Positions 1 through 7,959 of a stretch of DNA of 64,000 nucleotides are shown in pieces. The notes under the pieces are model-generated. The model saw only the letters and a list, made by a program, of their open reading frames with translations. It did no database searches and was not told the DNA's origin. The DNA is from Hyphomicrobiales bacterium (GTDB lineage: Bacteria; Pseudomonadota; Alphaproteobacteria; Rhizobiales; JACESI01). The DNA is taken from positions 38,988 to 102,987 of the forward strand of contig JBDWKL010000028.1 of NCBI GenBank assembly GCA_039973685.1, in the 5' to 3' direction. The position numbers and the translations under genes were made by a program. Positions within the stretch are counted from its first letter, which is position 1; each line of letters starts with the position of its first letter.

Positions 1-555
1 TTCAGCTGGCGTATACGGCCATTTATAGATGCTTACACAAACAGCAGTTTGGAAATTACCACGCCGCTCAACATGCAGTATTTTTCAATGTCGCCTTATG
101 GTTTCGGTGACAAGCAACAGATTAAATATACAGCAAAGGCGTGCACAGTAGACCAAGCCGATGTCGTGTTAAATCTCGATAAGAGCAACCCTAATTATTT
201 AAGGGGAAATTTGAAAAAGCATCTCGATGTTGCGCCTGCGTGTTTTGCGTTATCTGTACAGGTCAATGACGGGTCGGTTTCTGTTGAAGATGCATCAGCG
301 GACTGGAGCGAGGACGTGATGCCGTTTCAAGAAATTGGCCGCATCAAAATTCCAAAGCAGGATTTTGCGAACGCCCATAGTGACGATTTTTGCGAGCATT
401 CAGATTTTAATCCAGCAAGAACGCCCGATGAATTTCAGGCATTGGGTGGTCTTAATCGTCTAAGAAAAGAGGTCTACACGGCGATTTCTGGTTATCGGCA
501 TGGGCGTAATGAGAGAGCCGTATCAGACCCTCATCTTGCTTGGGACAAGGAATAG
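1..555 (+). CDS. Catalase-family protein, C-terminal part (5' end outside window)
   Basis: The reading frame is open from base 1 to the TAG at 553-555, about 184 codons, so this is the 3' end of a longer gene. The C-terminal part, SDFNPARTPDEFQALGGLNR followed by a Tyr-Arg-His-rich end, resembles heme catalase-like proteins of the y4iL/SrpA type, where a FNP...LGGINRAR motif ends the fold. These proteins are presumed heme peroxidases or catalase-like enzymes. The distal His and proximal Tyr cannot be judged because the N-terminal half and heme pocket lie outside the window. No downstream gene appears co-transcribed with it. The family call is moderately sure; activity is inference. Confidence 0.72.
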   Translation, partial: FSWRIRPFIDAYTNSSLEITTPLNMQYFSMSPYGFGDKQQIKYTAKACTVDQADVVLNLDKSNPNYLRGNLKKHLDVAPACFALSVQVNDGSVSVEDASADWSEDVMPFQEIGRIKIPKQDFANAHSDDFCEHSDFNPARTPDEFQALGGLNRLRKEVYTAISGYRHGRNERAVSDPHLAWDKE

Positions 556-611
556 CCTAGAGCTAGAACTAGAGAGGGCTGTTGTGGCCTCTCACCTGCT
601 GAAAGCATTGA

Positions 612-881
612 ATTTGTAAAAAGCGAAAAAAGCGGACGCATGAGACTTATCAAGTTGTCGAAGGCGAATTTAAAGGAGACCGCCATAGCCACAGGGCTAT
701 CCGCTTTTCAGGTGATGTTGGAGACATTTTTGATGCGCGATATAATCCGCGGCAGGGGAAATTCCAAACTTTAACCGGTATTTTCTTATGGGGGATTGGC
801 AGTTTATTTATGGCACTTTTCGGTGTTTGGATGTTCAGGTGTCGCGAATACATAGCAAGCCGTGTCGTAGGCCTAACCTAG
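612..881 (+). pseudogene. Possible degenerate membrane-protein gene (DUF3592-like remnant)
   Basis: One frame is open from 612 to the TAG at 879-881 without a usable ATG start. It reads like the C-terminal half of a DUF3592-type protein: a VVEGEFKGDR strand, then VGDIFDARYNP, then a hydrophobic helix (about 20 residues from IFLWGIGS). A neighbouring frame upstream continues a plausible coding sense, which suggests a frameshifted and truncated gene. No ribosome binding site is visible. It could instead be chance reading frame; the family likeness is from memory only. Confidence 0.3.
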
Positions 882-904
882 TAGGCGGCCTGGAATGAAA
901 TCAG

Positions 905-1153
905 GTGGACCAATTCAGTGGGGGAGGATCAGCCAACGACAAGATTGCGTTCAGACGCTTGACTGGCTCACGGTCTGGCAATGTTATGAAATTTGATAAA
1001 TCAGAACTCGAAGCGTTTTATCGTGGAATGCGATGGAAAACACAAAGGTTGCACAAAGGGTCGTTTGACGATGCAATCAAAGCCTTGGTTATGATTATGG
1101 TAATGATTGAAGGGGTTCTAAAACAAACAACCTATTTAAAAACAAGAATTTAA
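905..1153 (+). CDS. Doubtful small ORF
   Basis: An 82-codon frame opens with GTG at 905; an internal ATG at 986 would give 55 residues. The product has a mixed charged middle and a Met/Ile-rich stretch but no recognised domain. There is no convincing Shine-Dalgarno sequence. It lies in the same degenerate-looking stretch between the catalase-family gene and tRNA-Ser, so it may be a remnant or a chance frame. Confidence 0.15.
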   Translation: MDQFSGGGSANDKIAFRRLTGSRSGNVMKFDKSELEAFYRGMRWKTQRLHKGSFDDAIKALVMIMVMIEGVLKQTTYLKTRI

Positions 1154-1163
1154 ATAGAATTAG

Positions 1164-1253
1164 TGGCGGAGACGAAGGGATTCGAACCCTCGATACGGTT
1201 CCCCGTATACGCCCTTAGCAGGGGCGCGCCTTCAGCCACTCGGCCACGTCTCC
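1164..1253 (-). tRNA. tRNA-Ser(GCU)
   Basis: Read on the minus strand, the acceptor GGAGACG at 1253 pairs with CGTCTCC before the discriminator G and an encoded CCA at 1166-1164. The anticodon loop shows GCT between a CCC/GGG stem, and a long variable arm (built around GTATACGGGGAACCGTAT) marks a class II serine tRNA of about 90 nt. The T-arm GGTTCGAATCC is intact. The gene's 3' side faces the degenerate stretch 556-1163. Confidence 0.95.
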
Positions 1254-1584
1254 ACGGACTGGGTTACAGAAAAGCTAAAGGGATATCAAGCCGAAAACTA
1301 AGAAATCAGACATAGAATGTATCATCTCGCTGTTTTGGTGTTGAGATTGTCAAATTTTCTTACCGGATTTCAGGTTTGGTGAGTGATTTGGAGGGAAAAA
1401 AGTGGCTTGTTCGCTGTATGCGTTCAACACCATAAGGTGAGGGGGAATTTCAGAAATAAAGCGTGATGGGCTTGATTAAATTCATCATTTACCTTTTATT
1501 AACCACGGTGCGGGCGGCCTTTGCGGGTCGCTTGATGTGGTGCGCTTACTTTTAAATCTGATGCTCAAGGGAGCAAGTAAGCCA
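1254..1584. other. Intergenic, no gene seen
   Basis: About 330 bases between tRNA-Ser and the small secreted protein gene. It should contain the minus-strand promoter of the tRNA and the plus-strand promoter of the next gene, but neither has clear -35/-10 boxes to my eye. No repeat or hairpin stands out. Confidence 0.4.
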
Positions 1585-1902
1585 ATGATGAAAATAACAA
1601 TGCTTAAGTCCGTAACACTCGCTTTGTCGATGCTTGTGACTGGTTTTGCAGCAACCGTTCCTGCCAATGCGTTGGTGGTTGTTGAAGAAAATGCCGGTGT
1701 GAACATCATCCGCAATGTGAAGACTTTTTCAGCCTTTACAAAACAAGTGCGCGACAAGCGCTCAATTGGATCCTCAACCTTGATAAAGCCTGAGCAGACA
1801 TTGAGCGATCAGGAAATCGCGCGCTGCAATCGCCGCGCACGAATCATTTCAGTTGCAGATAATGCGACCGTTGTCCGTTCTGGGGCAGGGTACTGCCAAT
1901 AG
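1585..1902 (+). CDS. Small secreted protein, unknown function
   Basis: A 105-residue product with a clear Sec signal peptide: MMKITMLKSVTLALSM leads into a hydrophobic core ending at a PANA-type cleavage site near residue 31. The mature part of about 75 residues is basic and contains two cysteines, one in ARCNRRARI and one two residues from the end (GYCQ), which could form a disulfide in the periplasm. The frame is also open further upstream to a GTG at 1537, but the ATG at 1585 (or 1588) is preceded by AAGGGAG and begins exactly at the signal peptide. It converges on rlmB with only 7 bases between stops. I do not recognise a family. Confidence 0.7.
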   Translation: MMKITMLKSVTLALSMLVTGFAATVPANALVVVEENAGVNIIRNVKTFSAFTKQVRDKRSIGSSTLIKPEQTLSDQEIARCNRRARIISVADNATVVRSGAGYCQ

Positions 1903-1909
1903 ACGAGAG

Positions 1910-2743
1910 TTAAGCCTCGCTGCTTGTCTTTCCAAGATGCTGCCGCGCTAGGTAAAGCGATAGGGCGGCGGCATTTGATACGTTGAGGCTTTTAATCTCG
2001 CCGGGCATGTCCAAACGCGCCAGAATGTCACAGCGTTCCCGTGTGAGGCGTCTTAGGCCTTGGCCTTCGGCGCCAAGCACAAGAGCGATCTTGTTACCGT
2101 GTAAGCTCTCGGTCATGTCTTTGGGGCCTTCGCTATCAAGGCCAACGGTCAAGAAGTCGAAGCTTTGGAGCTTATCAAGCGTCTGCGCGAGGTTGCTCAC
2201 TTGTATCATCTCAATATGATCTAATCCGCCAGAAGCGATTTTTGCCATGAGGCCATTTTCGCGCGGTGCGTTCTTGTGCGTTGAAATTACGGCTTCAGCG
2301 CCCAAAGCAACGGCTGAACGAATAATTGCGCCGACATTATGCGGGTCGGTGATTTGATCCAGCACGACAACCAACGACATGGTATCAGCATCATGAATGT
2401 CGCCACCTTCTAAGGGGCGGGTGATAAGGGCGAGGCCTTGGTGAACGGCACCAGCGCCCGTGATTGCATTGATCTCATCATTATCAACGACAGCAATGGT
2501 AAGCCCACGCGCTTTGGCTTCATCAAAATGTTTGTCGGCAGCCTGTTCCGTTGCGAGGAATCGTTTGATCTGTCGGTTCGGGTTTGCGATCGCAGCTGTA
2601 ACGGCGTGCGAGCCATAAAGCACAATTTCGTCACCACTAAGTCCAAGAGAGGGGCGCTTCTTCGGCTTTGTCGTGTGTCTTTGTTGTTTTTTTTGATCAC
2701 CCGACTTTGAGGAATTTTGGTTGCGTCTCGTGCTCATGTTCAA
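1910..2743 (-). CDS. rlmB: 23S rRNA (guanosine-2'-O-)-methyltransferase RlmB (TrmH/SpoU family)
   Basis: A 277-residue SpoU-type methyltransferase. Residues 1-35 are a basic, low-complexity tail (SSKSGDQKKQQRHTTKPKKR). The substrate-binding domain starts at GDEIVLYGSHAVTAAIANP, and the knotted SAM-binding domain carries the three family motifs: DQITDPHNVGAIIRSA, LVLGAEGQGLRRL and NVSNAAALSLYLARQ. The family methylates the 2'-OH of G2251 in the 23S rRNA peptidyl-transferase loop, using SAM. RlmB is the likeliest member given the YGSHAV start of the core; a TrmH-like tRNA enzyme is the alternative. It is divergent from the tRNA-Tyr/tRNA-Gly pair. Confidence 0.93.
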   Translation of the reverse strand: MNMSTRRNQNSSKSGDQKKQQRHTTKPKKRPSLGLSGDEIVLYGSHAVTAAIANPNRQIKRFLATEQAADKHFDEAKARGLTIAVVDNDEINAITGAGAVHQGLALITRPLEGGDIHDADTMSLVVVLDQITDPHNVGAIIRSAVALGAEAVISTHKNAPRENGLMAKIASGGLDHIEMIQVSNLAQTLDKLQSFDFLTVGLDSEGPKDMTESLHGNKIALVLGAEGQGLRRLTRERCDILARLDMPGEIKSLNVSNAAALSLYLARQHLGKTSSEA

Positions 2744-2949
2744 GCGTATCCATGGTTTTGTGTTTCACAATTTCACCATCCCTAGACCCTTCAACCAAGA
2801 AAGAACAGAGAGAGTTGAAATTACCGCGTTATTTTCCATTGACAGGTCGGTTCCATATCGCCATAAACCAGTTCGATCATCACTGATTACCAGATGATAT
2901 CCCGTCAAATTTGACGAAAGGCGAGCTTACCCGCTCGTTACGTTGATAG

Positions 2950-3034
2950 GGAGGAGTGCCCGAGTGGCTAAAGGGGGCGGACTGTAAATCCGCTGGCTAT
3001 GCCTACGTTGGTTCGAATCCAACCTCCTCCACCA
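2950..3034 (+). tRNA. tRNA-Tyr(GUA)
   Basis: The acceptor GGAGGAG pairs with CTCCTCC at 3024-3030, followed by discriminator A and encoded CCA (3032-3034). The anticodon loop CTGTAAA holds GTA. A long variable arm (class II) and T-arm GGTTCGAATCC are intact; about 85 nt. Confidence 0.96.
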
Positions 3035-3072
3035 TCAACCCCTGGTTTTTTGTGTTATAGTGATCAACGGAT

Positions 3073-3146
3073 GCGGGTATAGCACAATGGTAGTGCAGCA
3101 GCCTTCCAAGCTGAATATGCGGGTTCGATTCCCGCTACCCGCTCCA
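3073..3146 (+). tRNA. tRNA-Gly(UCC)
   Basis: The acceptor GCGGGTA pairs with TACCCGC, then discriminator T and CCA at 3144-3146. The anticodon loop CTTCCAA gives TCC. D-arm and T-arm (GGGTTCGATTCCCGC) are canonical; 74 nt. It lies 38 bases after tRNA-Tyr and is probably co-transcribed. Confidence 0.96.
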
Positions 3147-3893
3147 TAATTAACTCCCAGTTATTTTGTATATCTTGGTTCTCCCACAGCAGGGTTGCTT
3201 TCGTTCCAATAAATCCAAATGTGGATGGGCTGCGTCACAGAGTGATTTTCGCTGTAATGATAAATTTTAAGCAAACCAGTATGCGCGAAATCTCATAATC
3301 GCCATAGCTTCGACCATTACTATTTTGAGCTGTAGTTTCTAACGTGCATTCATGGCTAGAAGTAGTTTTATACCTCTACCTGTAGAATAGGGGCTGCATT
3401 ACCTCAGTGCGTAAAACAAAATAATCCACTTAATTTATAACAAGAGTAATTGCATAAAAATCAGGCAATTATCGATGAGGCTATAGTAAAATTAGTTTCT
3501 CTTGACGATAAAAGTTGTCTGCGTTGCTCTATGAATACTCTCTCGGTGATATTTTATAAAGTACACTTTTTGGGTGCGGTTTAAATGGTGAAGCATCAAA
3601 CTGAAAAACCCTAAGTCTATGTAATTATACTATAATTTCTATCTATCAAATTTGGCGAACATAAGTTGTGGGGAAGGGTGCTGGTGCATGAGGTTGTATT
3701 AGCAATCGCAGAATGGTCGTTGTGGATTGGAATGTCCAGCGACTAATACTTTAAGAACGCTAATATTGTGATTTGGGAAAATAGCCCGCAAAAAAATACA
3801 ATTATGATGTTGATTAATACTAGCCCGATGGTAGGGTTTTCATTGTAGATTTAACCTACTCAAAAAGCTGAGTTAATTTCTAGGGAGGAAACA
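3147..3893. other. AT-rich gene-free stretch before the polyol operon
   Basis: About 750 bases with no reading frame that looks coding on either strand. The last bases hold the ribosome binding site GGGAGGAA before smoE. The rest presumably contains the operon promoter and AraC-type regulator sites, but I could not identify convincing direct-repeat half-sites. No copy of the tRNA-Gly 3' end that would mark an attachment site is visible. Confidence 0.5.
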
Positions 3894-5201
3894 ATGAAAG
3901 CATTTAAGAGCTGTATGTTGGCAGCTGCGTTCACAACGACTACTGCATTGACAGCATTCGCTGGCGAACTAACGATTGCGACTGTAAACAACGGTCACAT
4001 GGTAGAAATGCAAAAGTTTACACCGGAATTCGAAAAAGCGAATCCTGGTATCAAACTTAACTGGGTAACACTTGAAGAAGGCACTCTACGCCAACGTGTT
4101 ACAACAGACATCGCCACTAAAGGCGGCCAATTCGACGTTATGACAATTGGTATGTACGAAGCACCGATCTGGGGTAAGCAAAATTGGCTTGTTCCGTTGG
4201 AATTCGATGCTAGCTACGATGTTGATGACATCTTGCCAGCTATGCGCGGTGGCTTGAGCTACGATGGTAAGCTTTATGCTGCACCATTCTACGGCGAAAG
4301 CTCAATGATCATGTACCGTAAGGACTTGGTTGAGGGCGCTGGTCTTAAAATCGAAGACAACCCAAGCTGGGATCACATTAAAGATGTAGCTGCAGCACTT
4401 CACAAGCCAGATGATGGCGTGTTTGGTATCTGCTTGCGCGGTAAACCAGGCTGGGGCGACAACATGGCGTTTATTACGACCATGGCAAACAGCTTCGGCG
4501 CACAATGGTTTAATCAAGACTGGACACCAGCACTTGATAGCCCAGAGTGGGAAGCTGCTGTATCATTCTATGTAGACCTTCTAACTAAATATGGTCCTCC
4601 AGGATCAGAAGGTAATTCATTCAATGAAATCCTCGCACTCATCAACGAAGGTCGTTGTGGTATGTGGATTGATGCAACAATTGCTGCGTCATTCGTAACA
4701 GATCCAAAACAGTCTAAAGTTGCTGATAAGATGGCTTTCGCACAAGCTCCACAGAAAGTGACCACTAAGGGCGCTAACTGGCTTTGGGCTTGGTCTCTTG
4801 CGATCCCTGCTGGATCAAAGCAAGCTGACGATGCTAAAAAGTTCATCGAATGGGCGACATCTAAAGAGTACATCGAGCTTGTAGCTTCAAGAAACGGCTG
4901 GGGAAGTGTTCCAACTGGTACACGTCAGTCTACTTACGACAATCCTAAGTTCCAGGAAGCTGCGACTTTTGATGAAGCCGAGCTTAAAGCTATCCTTTCT
5001 GCTAACCCAGAAGATTCAACGCTGAACCCATCACCATATGTTGGTGTACAGTTCGCTGCGATCCCTGAGTTCCAGTCAATTGGTGTTGCGGTAGGTCAGC
5101 AAATGACAGCTGCACTTGCTGGACAAATCTCAGTTAAGGAAGCTTTGAAGAACTCCCAAGCAGCTGCCGACCGCGAAATGCGCAAGGCTGGCTATTACTA
5201 A
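3894..5201 (+). CDS. smoE: Polyol (sorbitol/mannitol) ABC transporter, substrate-binding protein
   Basis: A 435-residue periplasmic binding protein of the family 1 (SBP_bac_1) type. Residues 1-23 are a signal peptide cleaved after ALTAFA. The mature start GELTIATVNNGHM and the DVMTIGMYEAPIWGK segment match SmoE/MtlE polyol-binding proteins of Rhodobacter and rhizobia. It delivers polyols to the SmoFG permease in the inner membrane. It heads an operon with both permeases, ATPase, a mannitol dehydrogenase and a fructokinase. GGGAGGAA sits 6 bases before the ATG. Codons are biased toward GCT, GCA, AAC and GGT, as expected of an abundant protein. Exact ligand (mannitol, sorbitol or arabitol) is inferred from the neighbours. 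Confidence 0.92.
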   Translation: MKAFKSCMLAAAFTTTTALTAFAGELTIATVNNGHMVEMQKFTPEFEKANPGIKLNWVTLEEGTLRQRVTTDIATKGGQFDVMTIGMYEAPIWGKQNWLVPLEFDASYDVDDILPAMRGGLSYDGKLYAAPFYGESSMIMYRKDLVEGAGLKIEDNPSWDHIKDVAAALHKPDDGVFGICLRGKPGWGDNMAFITTMANSFGAQWFNQDWTPALDSPEWEAAVSFYVDLLTKYGPPGSEGNSFNEILALINEGRCGMWIDATIAASFVTDPKQSKVADKMAFAQAPQKVTTKGANWLWAWSLAIPAGSKQADDAKKFIEWATSKEYIELVASRNGWGSVPTGTRQSTYDNPKFQEAATFDEAELKAILSANPEDSTLNPSPYVGVQFAAIPEFQSIGVAVGQQMTAALAGQISVKEALKNSQAAADREMRKAGYY

Positions 5202-5251
5202 GAAGTAGTCGATGATCCGGTTTGGATGATTTCCGGAGCATCTACGTAACG

Positions 5252-5282
5252 GCTCTGGTGCCTCGTGCACCAGAGCTTTTTT
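5252..5282 (+). terminator. Intercistronic hairpin with T-run between smoE and smoF
   Basis: A perfect 10-bp stem (GCTCTGGTGC / GCACCAGAGC) with a 5-base loop, followed directly by six T. It lies within the operon, 50 bases after smoE and 17 before smoF. In binding-protein operons such partial terminators or 3' stabilisers keep binding-protein mRNA in excess over permease mRNA. Confidence 0.85.
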
Positions 5283-5298
5283 CCACCGAGGAGGCATC

Positions 5299-6159
5299 AT
5301 GAATCCGACTTTAGCAAGATGGCTGCAAGCGCCGAGCATTATCTTATTGCTCATATGGATGATTGTGCCACTGTCAATGACAGTTTATTTCTCGACCCAG
5401 CGCTACCTGTTGCAGAAGCCTCAGTTGTCTGGATTTATTGGGTGGTCGAACTACGAGTTCTTCTATACCGATCCTCGTTTTTGGCCTGCCGTATTAAATA
5501 CGCTTATTTTGGTTGGCTCCGTCCTCGCAATAACAGTATTCTTAGGCCTCGCGATTGCTATTTTGATTGACCGTCCATTCCCTGGTCGGGGCATTGCGCG
5601 GGTCATGTTGATTTCTCCATTCTTTATCATGCCAACAGTCAATGCGCTGCTTTGGAAAAACATGATGATGGACCCTATTCAAGGTCTACTCGCCGTTGTA
5701 TCTCGCTTCTTTGGGGCTACCCCCATCGAATGGCTCGCAGATCTCCCGCTCTTTTCTATCATATTGATAGTGAGTTGGCAGTGGACCCCGTTTGCTATCC
5801 TTATTTTCATGACCTCTTTGCAAAGTCAGGATCGTGAACAAATGGAAGCTGCCACCCTTGATGGTGCAGGCTTCTGGGCAAAATTCTGGAATCTAACGCT
5901 GCCTCATTTGGCTCGACCGATCTCAATTGTGATTATGATCCAGATGATTTTCCACCTCTCAGTTTTCGCTGAAATCCTTGTCACAACAAGTGGCGGACCT
6001 GGTACTTCATCGACGAACTTAACATTCCTCATCTACCAAGAAGCTCTCTTTGGCTTTGACGTTGGTAGCGCTTCGGCGGGTGGCGTTTTTGCGATCATCT
6101 TAGCTAATATTGTCGCATACTTCCTCGTGAAGGCTGTCGGCAAAAATCTAACGGTTTAA
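5299..6159 (+). CDS. smoF: Polyol ABC transporter, permease
   Basis: A 286-residue integral membrane protein of the MalF-like (binding-protein-dependent inner membrane component) family with six predicted helices. The cytoplasmic coupling loop EAATLDGAGFWAKFWNLTLP is the EAA motif that docks on the ATPase. GAGGAGG precedes the ATG by 5 bases. It forms a heterodimer with the product of the next gene, which follows 12 bases later. Confidence 0.93.
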   Translation: MNPTLARWLQAPSIILLLIWMIVPLSMTVYFSTQRYLLQKPQLSGFIGWSNYEFFYTDPRFWPAVLNTLILVGSVLAITVFLGLAIAILIDRPFPGRGIARVMLISPFFIMPTVNALLWKNMMMDPIQGLLAVVSRFFGATPIEWLADLPLFSIILIVSWQWTPFAILIFMTSLQSQDREQMEAATLDGAGFWAKFWNLTLPHLARPISIVIMIQMIFHLSVFAEILVTTSGGPGTSSTNLTFLIYQEALFGFDVGSASAGGVFAIILANIVAYFLVKAVGKNLTV

Positions 6160-6171
6160 TTGGGTGTGGCT

Positions 6172-7002
6172 ATGACTGATAAACAAAAAGAAGTTCTCAA
6201 AAATCGGATTGCAACGACCGCAGCATGGGTTGTAACGATCTTATTTTTCTTCCCAATTTTCTGGATGTTTTTGACAAGTTTCAAGACAGAAGGGCAGGCG
6301 ATCGCAGTGCCACCTTTGCTGTTCTTTGATCCGACAATTGAAAACTACACACTGATCAACGAGCGTACAGATTACGTGAAGCACGCTTGGAATTCGGTCA
6401 TTACAAGTGTTGGCGGTACAGCTTTGGCTATGTTGATTGCTATCCCAAGTGCTTATGCAATGGCGTTTAGCCCGGGGCGTTGGACGAAAGACATTCTGCT
6501 TTGGATGCTTTCAACGAAAATGCTTCCAGCTGTTGGTGTGCTTATGCCGATCTACCTGATTTCTCAGTATTTTGGTTTGCTCGATACACGCATTGCGCTG
6601 GTTATCATTTATTCACTGATCAACCTTCCGATTATCATGATGATCTTGTTCAATTATTTCCGCGAAATTCCGAAGGAAATTCTAGAAGCAAGTCGTATGG
6701 ATGGAACATCGACGATGAACGAGATTACCCAAATTGTTATGCCACTTGCATGGGGCGGTCTTGCTTCGACGGCGTTGTTGTCGATCGTCTTGTTGTGGAA
6801 TGAAGCGTTTTGGTCGATTGCTTTGACTTCAGGTGATGCAGGTACCTTGGTATCTTTGGTTGCGTCATTCTCTAGTCCTGAAGGCTTGTTCTGGGCGAAA
6901 CTGTCTGCCGTATCAATGTTGGCATGTGCTCCTATCATGATCTTTGGGTGGCTTACTCAAAAGCAATTGGTGCAAGGCCTTACTTTCGGTGCGGTCAAAT
7001 GA
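6172..7002 (+). CDS. smoG: Polyol ABC transporter, permease
   Basis: A 276-residue MalG-like permease with about six membrane segments. Its EAA loop reads EASRMDGTSTMNEITQIVMP. A TTG at 6160 is in frame right after the smoF stop, but the ATG at 6172 with GGGTGTGG upstream is the better start and gives the usual basic N-terminus (MTDKQKEVLKNR). It partners SmoF in the transmembrane channel. The downstream gap to the regulator is 60 bases. Confidence 0.92.
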   Translation: MTDKQKEVLKNRIATTAAWVVTILFFFPIFWMFLTSFKTEGQAIAVPPLLFFDPTIENYTLINERTDYVKHAWNSVITSVGGTALAMLIAIPSAYAMAFSPGRWTKDILLWMLSTKMLPAVGVLMPIYLISQYFGLLDTRIALVIIYSLINLPIIMMILFNYFREIPKEILEASRMDGTSTMNEITQIVMPLAWGGLASTALLSIVLLWNEAFWSIALTSGDAGTLVSLVASFSSPEGLFWAKLSAVSMLACAPIMIFGWLTQKQLVQGLTFGAVK

Positions 7003-7062
7003 TGAAGCTTTCATCATCTCCGACTCTATATTTGGCATTTTAATTGAAATTTGTGGTGAACG

Positions 7063-7959
7063 ATGTCGATTATTGAACCAGAACTTGAGTATGTGGATCG
7101 CGGGATACAAAGTATCCGCTATCTTGAACATGGCTGGCCGACGAAACTTTGTCGTTGGCATAGCCATGCGGAGTACGAATTGCATTTCGTTGCTGAGACG
7201 CATGGAAAAGCATTTATCGGCGATCATATCGGCGAATTCGAACCTGGTTCTTTGTTTTTGACAGGCCCATACCTACCGCACAATTGGATTACGGATGAGT
7301 ACACCAATCCTACACCCGTGGATGTGCGTGATATGCTGGTTCAGTTTAGCCAAGAAAATATCGATCAGCTGACAAAGGCTTTTCCTGAATTTCGTGAGTT
7401 TGTTCCTTTGTTGGAATTGGCGAAATCGGGAATTGAGTTCACTGGTTTTAGCCCTGATATGGCTCGCACTCATTTAAAGCGCATCAGAGATGCAAAAGGG
7501 GTCGAGCGTATCGTCTCTTTTCTGCGCTTCTTATACAGATTGAATGAGCATGCCGAAAAACGGCCACTTTCAGTGGCTGGCATGGTTCATCCTGAAGGCA
7601 ATTCGAAACAGGCCCGTATTGCAGAAGTTGTTGATTATATTTCCGGGAATTTTGCTGAAAATATCTCACTTGAGATTGTCGCCAAAATGGCCGGTATGAG
7701 CACAACATCTTTTTCTCGGAATTTTCAAATTGTAACTGGCAATAGATTTACGGAGTTCGTTAATCGGGTTCGCATCAGCCAAGCCTGTTCGTTGCTTTAT
7801 TCAACGGACAAACAGATCTCAACAATCTGCTTTGATGTAGGCTTTCAAAACCTAGCAAACTTCAACAGACAATTCCTGAAGATGAAGGGATTGACCCCCA
7901 AAGAATATCGAGAAATAGCCGTTAAAGGCCTTGTGTCCGATAGTTTGGAATTACAGTGA
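7063..7959 (+). CDS. AraC-family transcriptional regulator with cupin sensor domain
   Basis: A 298-residue regulator. Residues about 15-90 form a cupin-like sensor (CRWHSHAEYELHFVAETHGK, then GDHIGEFEPGSLFLTGPYLP). Residues about 185-285 are the two-helix-turn-helix AraC DNA-binding domain, including ISLEIVAKMAGMSTTSFSRN and the signature FDVGFQNLANFNRQF. It sits inside the polyol operon and its stop overlaps the mannitol dehydrogenase start, so it is probably a local activator responding to the imported polyol. Autogenous control is likely since it is transcribed with its targets. The ligand is not deducible from sequence. Confidence 0.9.
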   Translation: MSIIEPELEYVDRGIQSIRYLEHGWPTKLCRWHSHAEYELHFVAETHGKAFIGDHIGEFEPGSLFLTGPYLPHNWITDEYTNPTPVDVRDMLVQFSQENIDQLTKAFPEFREFVPLLELAKSGIEFTGFSPDMARTHLKRIRDAKGVERIVSFLRFLYRLNEHAEKRPLSVAGMVHPEGNSKQARIAEVVDYISGNFAENISLEIVAKMAGMSTTSFSRNFQIVTGNRFTEFVNRVRISQACSLLYSTDKQISTICFDVGFQNLANFNRQFLKMKGLTPKEYREIAVKGLVSDSLELQ

